DNA from: Acidobacteriota bacterium
GTDB taxonomy: Bacteria > Acidobacteriota > Vicinamibacteria > Vicinamibacterales > UBA823
Reading direction: 5' to 3'
NCBI GenBank assembly: GCA_002730525.1
Contig: PCAK01000040.1
Coordinates: 124,001-188,000, forward strand
Length of the DNA: 64,000 bases
Both the position numbers and the translations under genes were made by a program. The notes beneath the pieces are model-generated. The model had not been told where the DNA came from and ran no database searches. It saw only the letters and a program-made list of their open reading frames with translations. Shown here piece by piece: positions 16,992-25,396 of this stretch (its first letter is position 1; each line of letters begins with the position of its first letter).

Positions 16992-18815
16992 ATGACCAGA
17001 TCAGAAGCGATTCGGCGTTCGGCGGTGGCGCTAGTGGCAGTGCTGACGATGGTGGTCATGCTACCGGCCGGCGCCATCGGGCAGCAATCGCCGGCACAGC
17101 CGCATGTCGAGGCGCTGGCCGCCGATGCGCTGGACGGACGGCTGACCGGTTCGGCCGGAGCACGGGGCGCGGCCGACTACATCGTTTCGCAGCTGCGTGC
17201 GATCGGGGCCGCTCCGTTGCCGGGGCGCTCCGACTTCCGTCTGCCGTTTGAGTTCACGGCCGGCGTCAACGATGCGGGAACGTCGATCGCGATCGGCGAG
17301 GCCTCCTGGAGCGCGACGGACGATGTGCAGGCGCTGTCGTTCTCCGACTCGGCCCAGGTCGAGGGTGAGATAGTGTTCGCTGGCTACGGGCTCGTCGTGC
17401 CCGAGTCGCAGGATTTCGGCTACGACAGCTACGCGACGCTCGACGTCACCGACAAGATCGTCGTCGTGCTGCGGTACTTCCCCGGGGATGTCGACCAGGA
17501 GCTGCGGGGCATCCTCTCGCGCTACTCGGGGCTTCGCTACAAGGCGATGGCCGCCCGGCAGCGCGGCGCAAAGGCCCTCGTGGTGCTGACCGGTCCGCAG
17601 TCGCCGAACGCTGGCCTGACGGTGCCGATGACCTTCGACACGGCGATCTCCGGGTCGGGCATCGCCGCGGCCAGCATCAGCGGCGCCGTCGGCGACGCGC
17701 TCTTCGAGCACGTGCCCGACCGGACGGTCGAGGAGATGCAGGCGGAACTCGACAGTGGCAATCCCCACGTCGCCGGCTTCGCGATCGACGGCGTGAACCT
17801 GTCCCTTGAGGTCGCCGTAACGCGGGAGCAGCATACCGGCTTCAATGTTGCCGGGTATCTGCCGCCGACCGCGGCGGCCGTGGCGTCTGACGCCAAGCCC
17901 TACGTGTTGCTGGGGGCCCACTACGACCACCTGGGCCATGGGATGCAGGGCAACTCGCTGGCGCGCGAGAGTGAACGCGGCGAAGTTCACAACGGCGCCG
18001 ACGACAACGCGTCTGGCGTCGCGGCGGTGCTCGAGGCCGGCCGTGCGCTGGTCGACGTCGAACGCGGACGCGGCGTGATCCTGGCGTTCTGGTCGGGCGA
18101 GGAGCTGGGCCTGCTCGGGTCGGCGAGCTTCGTCGAGACCGAACCGGTGCCGATGGCGGAGATCTCGGCCTACCTGAACTTCGACATGGTGGGGCGCGCG
18201 CGCGACAACCGGCTCGCCCTGCAGGCCGTGGGTTCCAGCCCGAGCTGGGAAGGATTGATCGAGCGGGCGAACGTGCCCGTGGGCTTCAACGTCCAGATCC
18301 AGTCGGATCCGTACCTGCCGACCGATGTGATGAGCTTCAACGGCGCCGAGGTGCCCAGCTTGAACTTCTTCACCGGCAGCCACGAGGACTACCACCGACC
18401 CAGTGACGACACGACCGGCATCAACTACGAGGATCTGGACCGGGTGGTGCGGCTCGGCGCAATCATCGCCCGCAACGTGGCCAATCAGGACTCGCCCCTG
18501 GAGTTCGTGCGGGTCGAGCAGGTCGAGCAGCAGGGGCAGCGCGAGAGCCTGCGCGCTTTCACCGGGACGATTCCCGACTACACCTCCGAAGTCGAAGGTC
18601 TGCTGCTGAGCGGCGTGATCGAGGGTGGTCCGGCGGCCGAAGCCGGACTGCTGGAGGGCGACGTCATCGTCGAGTTCGCCGGACAGACGGTCACGAACAT
18701 CTACGACTACATGTATGCGCTCGACGCCATCAAGATCGACGAGCCGATCACCGTGGTCTTCATGCGTAACGGCGAGAAGCGCGAGATCGTCATGACGCCG
18801 ACCGCGAGAAGGTAG
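16992..18815 (+). CDS. Secreted M28 aminopeptidase with PA and PDZ domains
   Basis: A 607-residue zinc aminopeptidase. Order: signal peptide (about 1-32), a PA-type insert (about residues 105-260), the M28 catalytic domain, and a C-terminal PDZ domain (about 525-600, GGPAAEAGLLEGDVIVEFAG). Zinc and catalytic residues are visible: H310 in GAHYDHLGHG, the D337-D338 pair in HNGADDNASG, the Glu pair in WSGEELGLLG, Asp in YLNFDMVGR and His in GSHEDYHRPSDD. Together these make a complete di-zinc site. It lies 4 nt after the propeller protein gene. It is expected to trim N-terminal residues from peptides in the periplasm or outside. Confidence 0.93.
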   Translation: MTRSEAIRRSAVALVAVLTMVVMLPAGAIGQQSPAQPHVEALAADALDGRLTGSAGARGAADYIVSQLRAIGAAPLPGRSDFRLPFEFTAGVNDAGTSIAIGEASWSATDDVQALSFSDSAQVEGEIVFAGYGLVVPESQDFGYDSYATLDVTDKIVVVLRYFPGDVDQELRGILSRYSGLRYKAMAARQRGAKALVVLTGPQSPNAGLTVPMTFDTAISGSGIAAASISGAVGDALFEHVPDRTVEEMQAELDSGNPHVAGFAIDGVNLSLEVAVTREQHTGFNVAGYLPPTAAAVASDAKPYVLLGAHYDHLGHGMQGNSLARESERGEVHNGADDNASGVAAVLEAGRALVDVERGRGVILAFWSGEELGLLGSASFVETEPVPMAEISAYLNFDMVGRARDNRLALQAVGSSPSWEGLIERANVPVGFNVQIQSDPYLPTDVMSFNGAEVPSLNFFTGSHEDYHRPSDDTTGINYEDLDRVVRLGAIIARNVANQDSPLEFVRVEQVEQQGQRESLRAFTGTIPDYTSEVEGLLLSGVIEGGPAAEAGLLEGDVIVEFAGQTVTNIYDYMYALDAIKIDEPITVVFMRNGEKREIVMTPTARR

Positions 18816-18848
18816 ACGCGGACACAAGACGGTTCACGCCGCTCGTCC

Positions 18849-18867
18849 GGATCCCTCACGGGGATCC
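18849..18867. repeat. Inverted repeat between the M28 and NAT genes
   Basis: GGATCCC and GGGATCC form a 7-bp stem around a 5-nt loop. It sits 34 nt after the M28 stop and 12 nt before the NAT start. There is no T-run, so it is at best a weak terminator or an mRNA structure near the NAT start. Confidence 0.45.
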
Positions 18868-18878
18868 TGCCCACCTGC

Positions 18879-19625
18879 ATGGACCTCGACCGCGCGCTCG
18901 CACGAATCGGCTACGACGGTGATCGCGTGCCGACGCTCGGCGCGCTCGCGGCGCTGCAGCGCGCCTTCCTGCTCAGCGTCCCGTTCGAGAATCTCGACAT
19001 CCATCTCGGCCGGCCGATCACGGTGGCGGGAGACCACGCCTTCACGAAGATCGTCGGCGCCGGCCGAGGCGGGTTCTGCTACGAATGCAACGGGCTGTTC
19101 GCCGACATGCTGACAGCGATCGGATTCACGGTGACGATGCTGTCGGCACGCATGGTGGCGGGCGACCGCGTCGGTGTCCCGTTCGACCATATGGTGCTCC
19201 GGGTCGATCTCGACCGCCCGTATCTGGTCGATGTCGGCAACGGCGAGTCATGCCGCGAACCACTGCCGCTCGATGACTCGACCGAGAGCCGCGCGGAAGG
19301 GCGGACGTACCGGGCCGGTGTGCACGAGGACGCGCTAGCGTTGTGGTTCCGGGACGGCCACGATGAGTGGGCCCCACGCTTCCTCTTCGACCTCGCGCCG
19401 CGGCACCGCGAGGAGTTCGCGGAGCGATGCCACCACCATCAGACATCGCCCGAATCGCACTTCACTCAGAAACGGTTGGCTACGTTGGCGACCGCGGGCG
19501 GTCGGCTGACGCTCGTCGAACGTCAGTTCACGGTGCGCGACGGTGACCGGTGCGACGTCCTGGACCTGGTGTCGGATGACGAGTGGCATCGGTGCCTGCA
19601 CGATCGCTTCGGCATCGTCCTTTAG
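18879..19625 (+). CDS. Arylamine N-acetyltransferase (NAT) family protein
   Basis: A 248-residue acyltransferase that moves an acetyl or other acyl group from CoA to arylamines, hydrazines or a biosynthetic amine. The cysteine-protease-like triad is complete: C67 in RGGFCYECN, H104 in VPFDHMVLRV and D118 in YLVDVGNG, spaced as in known NATs. SVPFENLDIHLGR is the usual N-terminal block. No Shine-Dalgarno sequence precedes the ATG, and a 7-bp inverted repeat sits just upstream. The natural substrate is unknown; in bacteria NATs may detoxify or take part in secondary metabolism. Confidence 0.92.
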   Translation: MDLDRALARIGYDGDRVPTLGALAALQRAFLLSVPFENLDIHLGRPITVAGDHAFTKIVGAGRGGFCYECNGLFADMLTAIGFTVTMLSARMVAGDRVGVPFDHMVLRVDLDRPYLVDVGNGESCREPLPLDDSTESRAEGRTYRAGVHEDALALWFRDGHDEWAPRFLFDLAPRHREEFAERCHHHQTSPESHFTQKRLATLATAGGRLTLVERQFTVRDGDRCDVLDLVSDDEWHRCLHDRFGIVL

Positions 19626-19627
19626 AT

Positions 19628-19718
19628 GGGGCGCCTTGCGCCCCAAGCCCCACGCGGCCCCTGCGCGGGGACCCCGCAACGCCCCGTTCCGGGGCCGCGA
19701 GGCGCGCCGTGCGCGCCT
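19628..19718. repeat. Cluster of consecutive GC-rich hairpins
   Basis: Immediately after the NAT stop lie several inverted repeats in a row: GGGGCG/CGCCCC (19628-19644), a CCCC/GGGG pair around 19668-19680, GCCCCG/CGGGGC with a 3-nt loop, and AGGCGCGC/GCGCGCCT with a 3-nt loop at its right end. Together they fill most of the 141-nt gap. Possible roles are a terminator without U-tract, an mRNA-stabilising structure, or a REP-like repeat. Compare the cluster at 55537-55616. Confidence 0.6.
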
Positions 19719-19752
19719 AGGACCTCTCACGTCGATGCATCCGGCGGCGGTG

Positions 19753-19758
19753 TAAGAT
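19753..19758 (+). promoter_or_regulatory. TAAGAT box 8 nt before the ALDH start, probably leaderless
   Basis: TAAGAT is followed by CTCTTCCC and the ATG at 19767, with no Shine-Dalgarno sequence. It belongs to the group of short-spaced -10-like boxes seen at ten genes in this window. Confidence 0.45.
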
Positions 19759-19766
19759 CTCTTCCC

Positions 19767-21323
19767 ATGTCTGACCTGCTCAAGAGTCTCGGTATCACGA
19801 CGATCAACCCTGGAGGGTTCGCGGGCGAGTGGCTCGGTTCAGGGCCCGAGATCGAGGTGCGCACGCCGATCGACGGTTCGCCGATCGCCTCGGTCAAGAC
19901 GGTCACCGAGGACGAGTACGAACAGATCGTCGAGAGAGCGCAGCGCGCCTTCTACGCCTGGCGCGCGGTGCCGGCGCCCCGGCGCGGCGAGGTCGTGCGT
20001 CAACTTGGTGACCGCCTTCGCGCGGCCAAGCAGGCGCTCGGCGCGCTTGTGACTTTCGAGATGGGCAAGATCGCGGCGGAGGGGCAAGGCGAAGTTCAGG
20101 AGATGATCGACATCTGTGACTTCGCGTGCGGCCTGTCGCGGCAGCTGTACGGTCTGACGATGCCGTCCGAGCGCCCCGACCACCGGATGTTCGAACAGTG
20201 GCATCCACTCGGCGTGATTGGCGTCGTCAGCGCGTTCAACTTCCCGGTTGCGGTGTGGAGTTGGAACGCCGCCATCGGTGCGGTCTGCGGGAACAGTACG
20301 GTCTGGAAGCCGGCGAGCCGGACGCCACTGACCGCGATCGCGGTGACCCGCATCGCCGAGGCGGTCTGTCGCGCCAACGACGTCGATCCGGCGACCTTCG
20401 CGTTGACCATCGGCGGTGGGTCGACGATCGGTGAGCGCTTGCTGCACGACCGCCGGGTCGGGCTGATCTCGGCGACCGGGAGTTGCGAGGTCGGCCATCG
20501 GGTGGCCGAGGTCGTCAGTGGGCGGCTCGGCCGCACCATCCTGGAACTCGGCGGCAACAACGCGATCATCGTCACGGCCCATGCCAATCTCGACCTGGCG
20601 CTCCCGGCCATCGTGTTCGGGGCGGTCGGCACGGCCGGCCAGCGGTGCACCAGCACGCGCCGGGTCATCTACCACCGTTCGATCCGGGACGAACTGATAA
20701 CCCGGCTGAAGCGCGCCTACGGCGGCGTGCGGATCGGCGATCCGCGCCAGCCGGAAACCCTGATGGGGCCGCTGGTGAGCCGCGACGCGGTCGATGACCT
20801 CATGAGGGCCGTGGCGCGCGTGAAGACCGAGGGTGGGGAGATTCTCTGGGGCGGCGAGTGCCTCGATGATGCCGACCACCCCGGTGGGCACTACGTCACG
20901 CCGTGCGTGGCGACGTCGCAGAACGACTTCAGCATCGTGCAGGAGGAGACGTTCGGGCCGATCCTCTACCTCATCGACTACGGCGCGGCCGACGCGACGC
21001 CAGCGCAGGCCGTCGACGAGATCGACCAGGCCGTGGCGCTGCAGAACGGCGTGCCCCAGGGCCTGTCATCGGCAATCTTCACCGAGCACCTGCGGGAGGC
21101 CGAGCATTTCCTGTCGGCGCGTGGCAGCGACTGCGGCATCGCCAACGTGAACATCGGCACCAGCGGTGCGGAAATCGGCGGCGCGTTCGGCGGGGAGAAG
21201 GAGACGGGCGGCGGGCGCGAATCGGGCAGCGACGCCTGGCGGGCCTACATGCGCCGCCAGACCAACACCGTCAACTGGGGCACCGAGCTGCCGCTGGCGC
21301 AGGGCATCAAGTTTGGTGACTGA
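19767..21323 (+). CDS. ALDH7-type aldehyde dehydrogenase (AASA dehydrogenase-like)
   Basis: A 518-residue NAD(P)-dependent aldehyde dehydrogenase of the ALDH7 (antiquitin/AmaB) group, which oxidises alpha-aminoadipic semialdehyde in lysine breakdown. The catalytic residues are E260 in LELGGNN and C294 in TAGQRCTSTRR, the motif typical of ALDH7. VVSAFNFPVAVWSWNAA is the cofactor-binding block and GGGRESGSDAWRAYMRR the usual C-terminus. The frame is open back to the NAT stop, but those 47 codons read the hairpin cluster; the ATG at 19767 matches the family N-terminus. Lysine or related amino-acid catabolism fits the peptide-degrading neighbours. Confidence 0.92.
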   Translation: MSDLLKSLGITTINPGGFAGEWLGSGPEIEVRTPIDGSPIASVKTVTEDEYEQIVERAQRAFYAWRAVPAPRRGEVVRQLGDRLRAAKQALGALVTFEMGKIAAEGQGEVQEMIDICDFACGLSRQLYGLTMPSERPDHRMFEQWHPLGVIGVVSAFNFPVAVWSWNAAIGAVCGNSTVWKPASRTPLTAIAVTRIAEAVCRANDVDPATFALTIGGGSTIGERLLHDRRVGLISATGSCEVGHRVAEVVSGRLGRTILELGGNNAIIVTAHANLDLALPAIVFGAVGTAGQRCTSTRRVIYHRSIRDELITRLKRAYGGVRIGDPRQPETLMGPLVSRDAVDDLMRAVARVKTEGGEILWGGECLDDADHPGGHYVTPCVATSQNDFSIVQEETFGPILYLIDYGAADATPAQAVDEIDQAVALQNGVPQGLSSAIFTEHLREAEHFLSARGSDCGIANVNIGTSGAEIGGAFGGEKETGGGRESGSDAWRAYMRRQTNTVNWGTELPLAQGIKFGD

Positions 21324-21368
21324 CGAGCGGCGGACCTGTCGCCCGCCCCGCGTCAGCTAACCGATCCG

Positions 21369-22610
21369 CTACAGTCCGCCCACCGCCGCCTGCAGCAACA
21401 CGTTCGCGCCGTTGACACAGTCGTCCCACTCGGTGAACTCGCGCGCCGAGTGGCTGAAGCCGCCGGCCGAAGGGACGAAGATCATTCCCGCGGGGCAGAT
21501 CCGCGCCATCGCCTGGGCATCGTGGCCGGCGCCCGACGGCATGGCTATCTGCTTGAGGCCGATCCGAGTGGCGGCGCCGGCGAGCGCGCCCTGGGCTCGC
21601 TGGTCCAGTTGCACCGGCTGGATGCCGTCGACCTCCTCGACTTCAGCTTCGAGATTCCGGCTCTTCGCCTCTGCGCGTACGAGAGACTTCAGCACGACGC
21701 CTAGGCGCTCGAGGTCCTCCGCCACAGGCGCGCGGAACTCGAGCGTGAGACATGCGCGTTCGGGCACGACATTCATTGCGCCGGGTTCGAACGCGATGAC
21801 GCCGATGTTGACGACGCTGTCGGGGAAGGCGGTCATCACCATGCCGCGCGCCGCCAGCATGAGTCCAGCCGCGCCCTGACCGGCGTCGAGTCGGTCCGTC
21901 ATGGAGATCGTCCCGGCGTGGTCGGCTCGACCGATGTAGGTGACCTTCTGGCGTCGCAGCCCGACGATTCCGGTGACCACCCCGATATCGGCGACGGCCG
22001 CGTTCAACCGGTTGCCCTGTTCGATGTGGAGTTCCAGATAGCCGGCGATCGTCTTGGGGTCCCGCGCCGCGCTGAGAATCGACGTGTCCGTCAACTCGGC
22101 CCCGGCGAGCGCCGCTTGAAAGACCTCCACGCCGCTGCCCGGCCGACCGAGTTCGTCCGCGGTGAGCGCGCCGGTCACTGCCAGGCTGCCGAGGAAGCCC
22201 AGATGGGTTCCTTCCTCATCGGTGAAGTCGATCGCTTCGAGGTTGGTGTCGAGTTCGAGGCCAGCCTCTTTCACGACCTGCAACGCCTCGAGCGCCGCCA
22301 GGACGCCGAGGGCGCCGTCGAACCGACCGCCATGCCGCACCGAATCGAGGTGCGAGCCAAGGAGCAGCGCCGGCGCGCCTGCCTGGCCGCAGGCCAGCGT
22401 CGCTGAATGGTTGCCGGCGCCGTCCACATGGGTGTCGAGGCCGATGGCGCGCCCCTCGTCTAGGAACCACTGTCGCGCGCGTAGGTGATCCTGACCGAGC
22501 GCCGGCCGGTGCACGCCGCCGTCACCAGTCGCGCCGATGGCGGCCAGCGCGTCGAACCTGGCGCGCAACCGCTCGGCGTCGACCCGCAGCGCCGCTGTCG
22601 TGTCGTTCAT
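21369..22610 (-). CDS. M20-family amidohydrolase, N-carbamoylase/allantoate amidase type
   Basis: A 413-residue di-metal hydrolase of the hydantoinase/carbamoylase branch of family M20. Metal-site motifs are present: GSHLDSVRHGGRFDGALG (His and Asp ligands), the DFTDEEGTHLGFLGS block with catalytic and metal Glu, LELHIEQGNRL (His) in the lid region, and MPSGAGHDAQAMA near the C-terminus. It would cleave N-carbamoyl-L-amino acids or a ureido acid to the amino acid, CO2 and ammonia. A purine-rich Shine-Dalgarno sequence (GAGGGAGG) precedes the ATG. It is divergent from the GNAT gene and convergent with ALDH7. Confidence 0.9.
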   Translation of the reverse strand: MNDTTAALRVDAERLRARFDALAAIGATGDGGVHRPALGQDHLRARQWFLDEGRAIGLDTHVDGAGNHSATLACGQAGAPALLLGSHLDSVRHGGRFDGALGVLAALEALQVVKEAGLELDTNLEAIDFTDEEGTHLGFLGSLAVTGALTADELGRPGSGVEVFQAALAGAELTDTSILSAARDPKTIAGYLELHIEQGNRLNAAVADIGVVTGIVGLRRQKVTYIGRADHAGTISMTDRLDAGQGAAGLMLAARGMVMTAFPDSVVNIGVIAFEPGAMNVVPERACLTLEFRAPVAEDLERLGVVLKSLVRAEAKSRNLEAEVEEVDGIQPVQLDQRAQGALAGAATRIGLKQIAMPSGAGHDAQAMARICPAGMIFVPSAGGFSHSAREFTEWDDCVNGANVLLQAAVGGL

Positions 22611-22658
22611 CCCGCCTCCCTCGTGCTCGGGCCAGTCGTCGGTCTGCCGAGCCGCTAG

Positions 22659-22666
22659 ATTATAAT
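22659..22666. promoter_or_regulatory. Symmetrical ATTATAAT element, probable bidirectional promoter core
   Basis: ATTATAAT is its own reverse complement, so a consensus TATAAT reads on both strands. On the plus strand it ends 17 nt before the GNAT ATG. On the minus strand it gives a leader of roughly 40 nt with a Shine-Dalgarno sequence for the M20 gene. No clear -35 boxes are seen. It is the best consensus -10 box in the window. Confidence 0.6.
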
Positions 22667-22683
22667 CGGCGGCGCGAGAGGCG

Positions 22684-23166
22684 ATGCTGATACGGCTGGC
22701 CGAGGTGAGGGACCGCGACGACGTCTGGACGATCTTTCACGAGGTCGTCGCGGCGGGTGAGACCTACCCGTTCGCGCCGGACACCTCGCGCGACGACGCG
22801 ATGGGCCTCCTGTTCGACCTGCCGAAGGCGACCTACGTGGCCGAGACCAACGGTGAGGTCGTCGGCCTCTACTATCTCAAGGACAACTACCCCGGCCTCG
22901 GGTCGCACGTCTGTAACGCCGGCTACATGGTCCGCGCGTCCGCGCGGCGGGGCGGCGTGGGACGTGCGATGTGCGAACATTCGTTCGATGCCGCGCGGCA
23001 ACTCGGCTATCTGGCGATGCAGTACAACCTGGTGGTGGCCGCGAACGTGGGTGCCGTCGCGCTGTGGCGACAGATGGGCTTCGAGATCGTCGGCACGTTA
23101 CCGAAGGCATTCCGCCACGCGCGCCTCGGACTGACCGACGCACTGGTGATGTATCGATGGCTCTGA
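22684..23166 (+). CDS. GNAT family N-acetyltransferase
   Basis: A 160-residue acetyl-CoA-dependent acetyltransferase. The fold is recognisable from the N-terminal [19 protein letters not shown] strand-helix, [15 protein letters not shown], the acetyl-CoA pyrophosphate loop [17 protein letters not shown] (R-x-x-G-x-G/A) and [17 protein letters not shown] at the C-terminus. The substrate is unknown. Its stop overlaps the start of the enolase-superfamily gene by 10 nt, so the two are translationally coupled, hinting that it may modify an amino-acid-like compound handled by that enzyme. Confidence 0.88.
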   Translation: MLIRLAEVRDRDDVWTIFHEVVAAGETYPFAPDTSRDDAMGLLFDLPKATYVAETNGEVVGLYYLKDNYPGLGSHVCNAGYMVRASARRGGVGRAMCEHSFDAARQLGYLAMQYNLVVAANVGAVALWRQMGFEIVGTLPKAFRHARLGLTDALVMYRWL

Positions 23167-24266
23167 AGATCGCCCGCATCGGCGCCTTCCAGGTCGACCT
23201 GCCGCTGCGCGAAGGCAGCTACCGCTGGTCCGGCGGCAAGTCGGTCGAACTGTTCGACAGCACCATTGTCCGGGTCGAGACCGACACAGGCGTCATCGGG
23301 CACGGAGAAGTCTGTCCGCTGGGGCCGGCCTACCTGCCCGCCTACGCCGCCGGAGTGCGCGCCGGGATCGCCGAAATCGGTCCGCATCTCCTCGGCGAGG
23401 ATCCGACCCAGCTGGTGCGCCTGAACCGTCGCATAGACGCGGCGTTGAAGGGCCACCCGTACGTCAAATCGGCGATCGACATCGCGTGCTGGGACATCCT
23501 CGGACAGGTCGCCCAGCAGCCAATCTGCACACTGCTCGGCGGCCGCTACGGCGACGACTTTCCGCTGTACCGCGCGATCTCCCAGGAGGCGCCCGAGGCG
23601 ATGGCCGAACAGGTCGCACAGTATCGATCCGAGGGCTACCGGAAGTTTCAGCTCAAGGTCGGGGCGGATCCAGACACGGACGTGCAACGGATCCGCCAGG
23701 TCGCCGATGTGCTGGACGACACCGACGTGCTCATTGCCGACGCCAACACCGGTTGGCTCATGAAGGACGCCGCGCGCGTCGTCCGCGCCGTGCGCGATGT
23801 CGATGTCTTCATCGAGCAGCCCTGCGCCACCTACGAGGAATGCCTGGCGATCCGACGGCGGACCGATCATCCGTTCGTGCTCGACGAGTCGATCGACAGC
23901 CTCGGCGCCCTGCTGCGCGGGCACGCGGACGGCGCGATGGACGCTGTCAACCTGAAGATCAGCAAGCTGGGCGGTCTGTCGGCTGTGCGCCTCGTGCGCG
24001 ATCTCTGCGTCGAGCTGGGCATCGCCGTGACCATCGAGGACAGCTGGGGCAGCGACGTCACGACCGCGGCGATCGCGCACCTGGCGCACAGCACGCCGCC
24101 CGGGCTGCTGCTCTCGGCGACCGATTTCAACAGCTACGTCTCGGTGCGCACGGCCGACGGCGCACCGGAGCGGCGTGACGGCCGGCTGGCTGCGAGCCGC
24201 GAGCCGGGGCTCGGTATCCGGCCGCGTATGGAAATCCTGGGAGCGCCGGTGCTGGATCTGGCATGA
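23157..24266 (+). CDS. Enolase-superfamily dehydratase/racemase (MLE-like), possibly for hydroxyproline
   Basis: A 369-residue (beta/alpha)7-beta barrel enzyme of the mandelate racemase/muconate lactonizing group. Visible residues: K167 in FQLKVG on the second barrel strand, the first metal Asp D195 in LIADANTG, later metal ligands in FIEQPC and VLDESID, and the opposite base K267 in NLKISKLGG. The N-terminal [12 protein letters not shown] and [20 protein letters not shown] blocks resemble cis-3-hydroxy-L-proline dehydratases and proline-betaine or hydroxyproline-betaine epimerases. The exact reaction is an inference. The start overlaps the GNAT stop by 10 nt. Confidence 0.85.
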   Translation: MALKIARIGAFQVDLPLREGSYRWSGGKSVELFDSTIVRVETDTGVIGHGEVCPLGPAYLPAYAAGVRAGIAEIGPHLLGEDPTQLVRLNRRIDAALKGHPYVKSAIDIACWDILGQVAQQPICTLLGGRYGDDFPLYRAISQEAPEAMAEQVAQYRSEGYRKFQLKVGADPDTDVQRIRQVADVLDDTDVLIADANTGWLMKDAARVVRAVRDVDVFIEQPCATYEECLAIRRRTDHPFVLDESIDSLGALLRGHADGAMDAVNLKISKLGGLSAVRLVRDLCVELGIAVTIEDSWGSDVTTAAIAHLAHSTPPGLLLSATDFNSYVSVRTADGAPERRDGRLAASREPGLGIRPRMEILGAPVLDLA

Positions 24267-24305
24267 TCGACGTCTCGATCCGACTCAGAACTGGAGCGTG
24301 TGACG

Positions 24306-25313
24306 ATGCGACGAACGACGAGTGGAGTGATCGGCCTGGCCGGCGTATGTCTGGGCGCGATGATCCTCGCCGGGTGTGGGGGACAACCGGCGCCCGAACC
24401 TGAACCCGCCATGGCCGAAGCTGCGCTCGCGACGACGAACCCGTATCGCGAGTTCGGCATCACCGCGAACAACGCCTTCTTCTATTACGACGACGTTGAA
24501 CGGGCGGCCGAGTTCTATACCGACACGCTGGGCGTCGACCTGGTCGCCGACTACGACTTCGCGAAAATTCTCCGGCTGGCCGGCACGTCGTACCTGATCC
24601 TCGTCGACGCCGAGATGGGGATGCACTCCACCGACGAGCCAAAGTCGGTTGCGCTGGCGCTGCTGACCGACGAACTGGAGGCTTGGCACGAGTATCTCCA
24701 GGGGCAGGACGTCGAGTTTCGATCCGAGCTCAGCGTGAATCCGGACGGCCCGCACGACGGTTTCGTCGTCCTCGACCCGGAAGGCTACCTGCTCGAGTTC
24801 GAGCGCTTCAACGACCATCCGGAGAACGTCGACCTGACGCCGCAGCTCGCGCAGCTGGATTCGCTCTACCCGCCGGCCGATCGGGGCGCGACGGCACCGT
24901 CGGACCTGGGGATCAAGGCGACGGTCCTCTGGCTCTACTACGCCGACATGGACAGCATCCAGGCCTTCTACGAGGAGAAGTTCGGACTCGATCTGACGGT
25001 CGACCAGGGGTGGGCCAAGATCTACCAGACGTCGCCCGCCGGCTACATCGGCCTAGTGGACGGCGAGCGCGGAATGCGGGATGCGACCGAAACCAAGGCG
25101 GTCACCGTGTCGTTCTTCACCGATGACATCCGGGGCTGGTTCGACTACACCCGCGACGAGCAGGCGTTCGAGCTACGCTCGGAAGCGGTCAGCGAGGCCG
25201 ACGACCGGTTCCTGGCCTTCGTCGGCTACGACCCCGAGGGCTACTTCCTGGAGTTCGACACATTCCTCGAGCACGAGGCGAACACCGAGCTACTGGAGGC
25301 GATGAGTCAGTAG
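24306..25313 (+). CDS. Lipoprotein with two VOC (glyoxalase-fold) domains
   Basis: A 335-residue exported lipoprotein: N-terminal hydrophobic stretch ending LAGC, a short Pro/Glu-rich linker, then two glyoxalase/bleomycin-resistance-fold domains (about residues 50-165 and 195-320). Each runs from a YYDDVERAAEFYTDTLG-type helix to a DPEGYLLEFE-type final strand. The C-terminal Glu metal-ligand position is kept in both, but I do not see the usual first-strand His, so metal binding is uncertain. The ATG at 24306 is preferred over the GTG at 24300 because GGAG at 24292 is better spaced. VOC proteins are usually cytoplasmic; a membrane-anchored one suggests binding or sensing of a small molecule. 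Confidence 0.8.
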   Translation: MRRTTSGVIGLAGVCLGAMILAGCGGQPAPEPEPAMAEAALATTNPYREFGITANNAFFYYDDVERAAEFYTDTLGVDLVADYDFAKILRLAGTSYLILVDAEMGMHSTDEPKSVALALLTDELEAWHEYLQGQDVEFRSELSVNPDGPHDGFVVLDPEGYLLEFERFNDHPENVDLTPQLAQLDSLYPPADRGATAPSDLGIKATVLWLYYADMDSIQAFYEEKFGLDLTVDQGWAKIYQTSPAGYIGLVDGERGMRDATETKAVTVSFFTDDIRGWFDYTRDEQAFELRSEAVSEADDRFLAFVGYDPEGYFLEFDTFLEHEANTELLEAMSQ

Positions 25314-25360
25314 CGCGCCACGAACGCGGCAGGCAGGAGGGACCCGCCAGCCGCGCGGAG

Positions 25361-25390
25361 CCCTGATAGAATGGCCTTCCCCAATCAGGG
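25361..25390. repeat. Inverted repeat in the leader of the frameshifted secreted-protein gene
   Basis: CCCTGAT (25361-25367) pairs with ATCAGGG (25384-25390) across a 16-nt loop, and the right arm overlaps the ribosome binding site AGGGAAAG. A TAGAAT box (25367-25372) overlaps the left arm. The structure, if transcribed, could mask ribosome binding; if the box is the promoter, only the right part is in the mRNA. Confidence 0.35.
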
Positions 25391-25396
25391 AAAGCC

